From positions 1 through 6,065 of the forward strand of contig CALFUG010000069.1 in assembly GCA_937928455.1 (NCBI GenBank): a DNA stretch of 6,065 nt. Direction: 5' to 3'. Below the pieces are notes generated by a model. That model was not told where the DNA came from. It worked only from the letters and a program-made list of their open reading frames with translations, and ran no database searches. The position numbers and the translations under genes were made by a program. Shown piece after piece: positions 6,011-6,065 of the stretch (position 1 is its first letter; every line of letters begins with the position of its first letter). Source of the DNA: an uncultured Clostridia bacterium. Lineage in GTDB: Bacteria > Bacillota > Clostridia > Peptostreptococcales > Anaerovoracaceae.

Positions 6011-6065
6011 GGGCTTTCTCACTACAGTCGCGCCCTTTCGGGTTCGAGCCCAACCAACCGTCAAA
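6011..6065. other. GC-rich tail with overlapping hairpins and a T-arm-like sequence
   Basis: These 55 bases directly follow the ATPase stop and are about 58% G+C by count. CCCTTTCGGG (6033-6042) can form a 3-pair hairpin, and GGGTTCGAGCCC (6040-6051) can form a second one. They share the GGG, so only one can exist at a time. GGGC at 6011-6014 could also pair with GCCC at 6032-6035. GGTTCGAGCC resembles the T-arm of tRNAs, but no tRNA can be built here. There is no T-run, so a plus-strand Rho-independent terminator is not supported. It runs off the window edge. Confidence 0.3.

Noticed and set aside
6011..6065. A tRNA gene at the right edge
   Set aside because: Only the T-loop motif is present. 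The T-stem has a mismatch in normal register (G51 against A63), and no acceptor, D or anticodon arm can be placed without running into the ATPase coding region.
1..6065. CRISPR arrays, insertion sequences, or a multi-gene defence or toxin-antitoxin system
   Set aside because: No regularly spaced identical repeats, transposase motifs, terminal inverted repeats or paired small toxin/antitoxin genes were seen. A single DUF4143 ATPase is not enough to claim a defence system.

Overview
The window looks like Firmicutes DNA (class Clostridia, or a related SLH-bearing lineage; this is an inference). The reasons are strong GGAGG-type ribosome binding sites, sigma-A-like promoters and a Sec-exported giant protein ending in S-layer homology (SLH) domains. 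No rRNA, tRNA or marker gene fixes the taxon more closely.

Layout: bases 1-69 may hold the last 22 codons of a plus-strand gene that begins outside the window, but this is weakly supported. Bases 70-134 are a short gap with no convincing terminator. Bases 135-4514 on the minus strand encode one 1459-residue surface protein. It has a signal peptide, a seven-repeat region that is probably a beta-propeller, an ASH/choice-of-anchor-D immunoglobulin-like domain, six cadherin-like beta-sandwich modules (the fourth degenerate), a pre-SLH module and three SLH domains. Bases 4515-4789 are a divergent intergenic region with a good promoter for each gene, plus a 7-bp perfect inverted repeat and an A/T palindrome next to the rightward promoter. 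Bases 4790-6010 on the plus strand encode a complete 406-residue P-loop ATPase of the AAA/DUF4143 type. Bases 6011-6065 are a GC-rich tail with overlapping small hairpins and a sequence that looks like a tRNA T-arm.

The two complete genes are divergently transcribed and there is no sign that they act together. The leftward gene makes a wall-anchored extracellular protein, probably for adhesion, ligand binding or S-layer-associated structure. The rightward gene makes a cytoplasmic ATPase of unknown function, from a family common in bacteria and archaea and often found as an isolated single gene. Sampled lines of the ATPase gene look more AT-rich than sampled lines of the SLH gene, which would fit separate histories. 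No CRISPR array, insertion sequence, RNA gene or recognisable multi-gene defence system is visible. The points most worth checking are the inverted repeat upstream of the ATPase, the very short predicted leader of its mRNA, the domain architecture of the surface protein, and the T-arm-like tail.
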